Part shown: one piece after another, positions 63,070 to 64,000 of the stretch
How positions within the stretch are numbered: the stretch's first letter is position 1
Layout: each line of letters begins with the position of its first letter
Assembly (NCBI RefSeq): GCF_008632455.1
Contig: NZ_CP043929.1
Span: 2,108,001 to 2,172,000 of the forward strand
Length of the DNA stretch: 64,000 nucleotides
DNA from: Methylomonas rhizoryzae
GTDB lineage: Bacteria; Pseudomonadota; Gammaproteobacteria; Methylococcales; Methylomonadaceae
Reading direction: 5' to 3'
The notes under the pieces: model-generated
The model's database searches: none
Told to the model about the DNA's origin: nothing
Seen by the model: only the letters and a program-made list of their open reading frames with translations
Position numbers and translations under genes: made by a program

Positions 63070-64000
63070 CCAGCGTTTACAACGAAATGCTGGCGGAAAT
63101 TCAAGAGCGCGACGAACAATTAGCCGGTCACAGAGCGGATTTGGAAAGACAGGTGAAAGCGCGCACCGAGGAGTTGTCGATCAAAAATCGGCGGCTGGAG
63201 CAAGCGATTACCGAGGCTTTGCAGGCGAAGGAACAGGCCTTGGCGGCCAGCAAGGCCAAAAGTGAATTTTTAGCCATGATGAGCCATGAAATCAGGACGC
63301 CTATGAACGGCGTTCTGGGTATGACCGAGCTGCTGCTGGGATCCGGCCTGCAAGATCAGCAGCGCAAGTTGGCGGAGACCGCATTCCGCTCGGCCGAATC
63401 CTTGTTGAGCATCATCAACAATATTCTGGATTTTTCCAAAATAGAAGCCGGAAAACTGCAGCTGATAGAAACCGAGTTCGATTTGCGCCGCACCTTGGAA
63501 GACACCTTGGATATGCTATCCGAGCAGGCTAGGCGCAAGAGTATCGAGCTGATTCTGAATCTGCCGGCCGATTGGGGCTTCGTGGTCGGCGGCGACGCGG
63601 AACGTTTGCGGCAAGTGTTGATTAATTTGGTGGGTAACGCGATCAAATTCACCGAAGTCGGCGAGGTGCAGCTGAAAGTGAGCGGGTCCTTGCTCGACAG
63701 AAACAGCGAAAAAGTTTCCTTGTTGTTCGAAGTCATCGATACCGGCCCCGGCATTCCGCCGGAACATCAAGAGCATATTTTCGAGAGCTTTACTCAGCAA
63801 GACGGGACCATCACCCGCCGATACGGCGGTACCGGGCTGGGGTTGACTATTTCCCGGCAGCTGGTCGAATTGATGGGCGGCGAATTGAAATTAGTCAGCA
63901 CGCCTAAGGTCGGCTCGCGCTTTATTTCAATCTGATTTTACCGGTAAGCAATAAAAGCACGATTCAAACAGCGCAGATCAAGGAGCTGTTAGACGTTAAC
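63045..64000 (+). pseudogene. Sensor kinase, C-terminal part (HisKA-HATPase), second frameshift, runs off window
   Basis: The frame resumes at the end of HAMP, then a coiled coil, HisKA (MSHEIRTPMNGVLGM), and HATPase with N, G1 (DTGPGIPPE) and G2 (GGTGLGL) boxes. An ATG at 63087 could start it independently. The frame then stops at 63935 as GSRFISI. Skipping one base at 63924 (equivalent to a 2-nt loss) gives F-FNLILPVSNKS, the normal end of such kinases, and the frame stays open to the window edge, where receiver domains would be expected. Two separate frame breaks within 900 nt make a functional product unlikely as read. Confidence 0.75.

Noticed and set aside
1..64000. CRISPR arrays, tRNA and rRNA genes
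   Set aside because: No regularly spaced direct repeats and no tRNA or rRNA signature were seen anywhere in the window.

Overview
The window reads as chromosomal DNA of a gammaproteobacterium. An NRPS/siderophore locus, a candidate hopanoid RND transporter, a GlgX, many c-di-GMP and two-component proteins and a characteristic 'gtgggagcgacg' palindromic repeat together suggest a type I methanotroph of the Methylomonas kind. That placement is inference: no rRNA gene or methane monooxygenase gene lies in the window.

Positions 1-23,075 hold most of an iron-scavenging locus. It starts inside an NRPS gene that runs in from the left edge; its adenylation domain reads as serine-specific. A translationally coupled terminal NRPS follows (docking, C, A, T and reductive-release domains). 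After it come a TonB receptor with an N-terminal signalling (STN) domain, a metallo-beta-lactamase-fold protein, a sulfotransferase, a JmjC/cupin-8 oxygenase-like protein, a PepSY membrane protein and a zinc-ribbon methyltransferase. On the opposite strand are an MbtH protein and a FecI-type ECF sigma factor with a Fur-box-like site upstream. On the plus strand follow a PvdE-like peptide exporter, a PvdQ-like Ntn acylase and a FecR anti-sigma factor. The parts form a complete loop: assembly and reductive release, tailoring, export, periplasmic maturation, ferric-siderophore uptake, probable reductive iron release, and FecI/FecR surface signalling. The receptor, sigma factor and FecR are spread over 16 kb. 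The tailoring block (about 11.0-15.7 kb) is visibly AT-rich.

Positions 23,308-36,116 are mostly chromosomal backbone: a GGDEF-EAL protein whose membrane domain is a clear relative of plant ethylene-receptor domains, argH, a histidine-rich glycine-zipper protein, mutS, remnants of an integrase and of a type I restriction HsdR, a divergent MocR regulator/class IV aminotransferase pair, and DinB, cupin and histidine-phosphatase genes. A broken glutathione S-transferase gene follows.

Positions 36,695-46,955 carry signalling genes on the minus strand: an HD-GYP response regulator beside a 1,648-residue hybrid kinase, then glgX, then a response regulator with a degenerate HD-GYP domain. Positions 47,192-51,582 are a molybdenum-hydroxylase operon (MocA-like, XdhC-like, 2Fe-2S subunit, Tat-exported catalytic subunit). 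Next come a chemoreceptor with a periplasmic partner gene and the HpnN-like RND transporter. The right end has two tandem paralogous TonB receptors, a YfiR-family protein and a sensor kinase that reads as broken by frameshifts.
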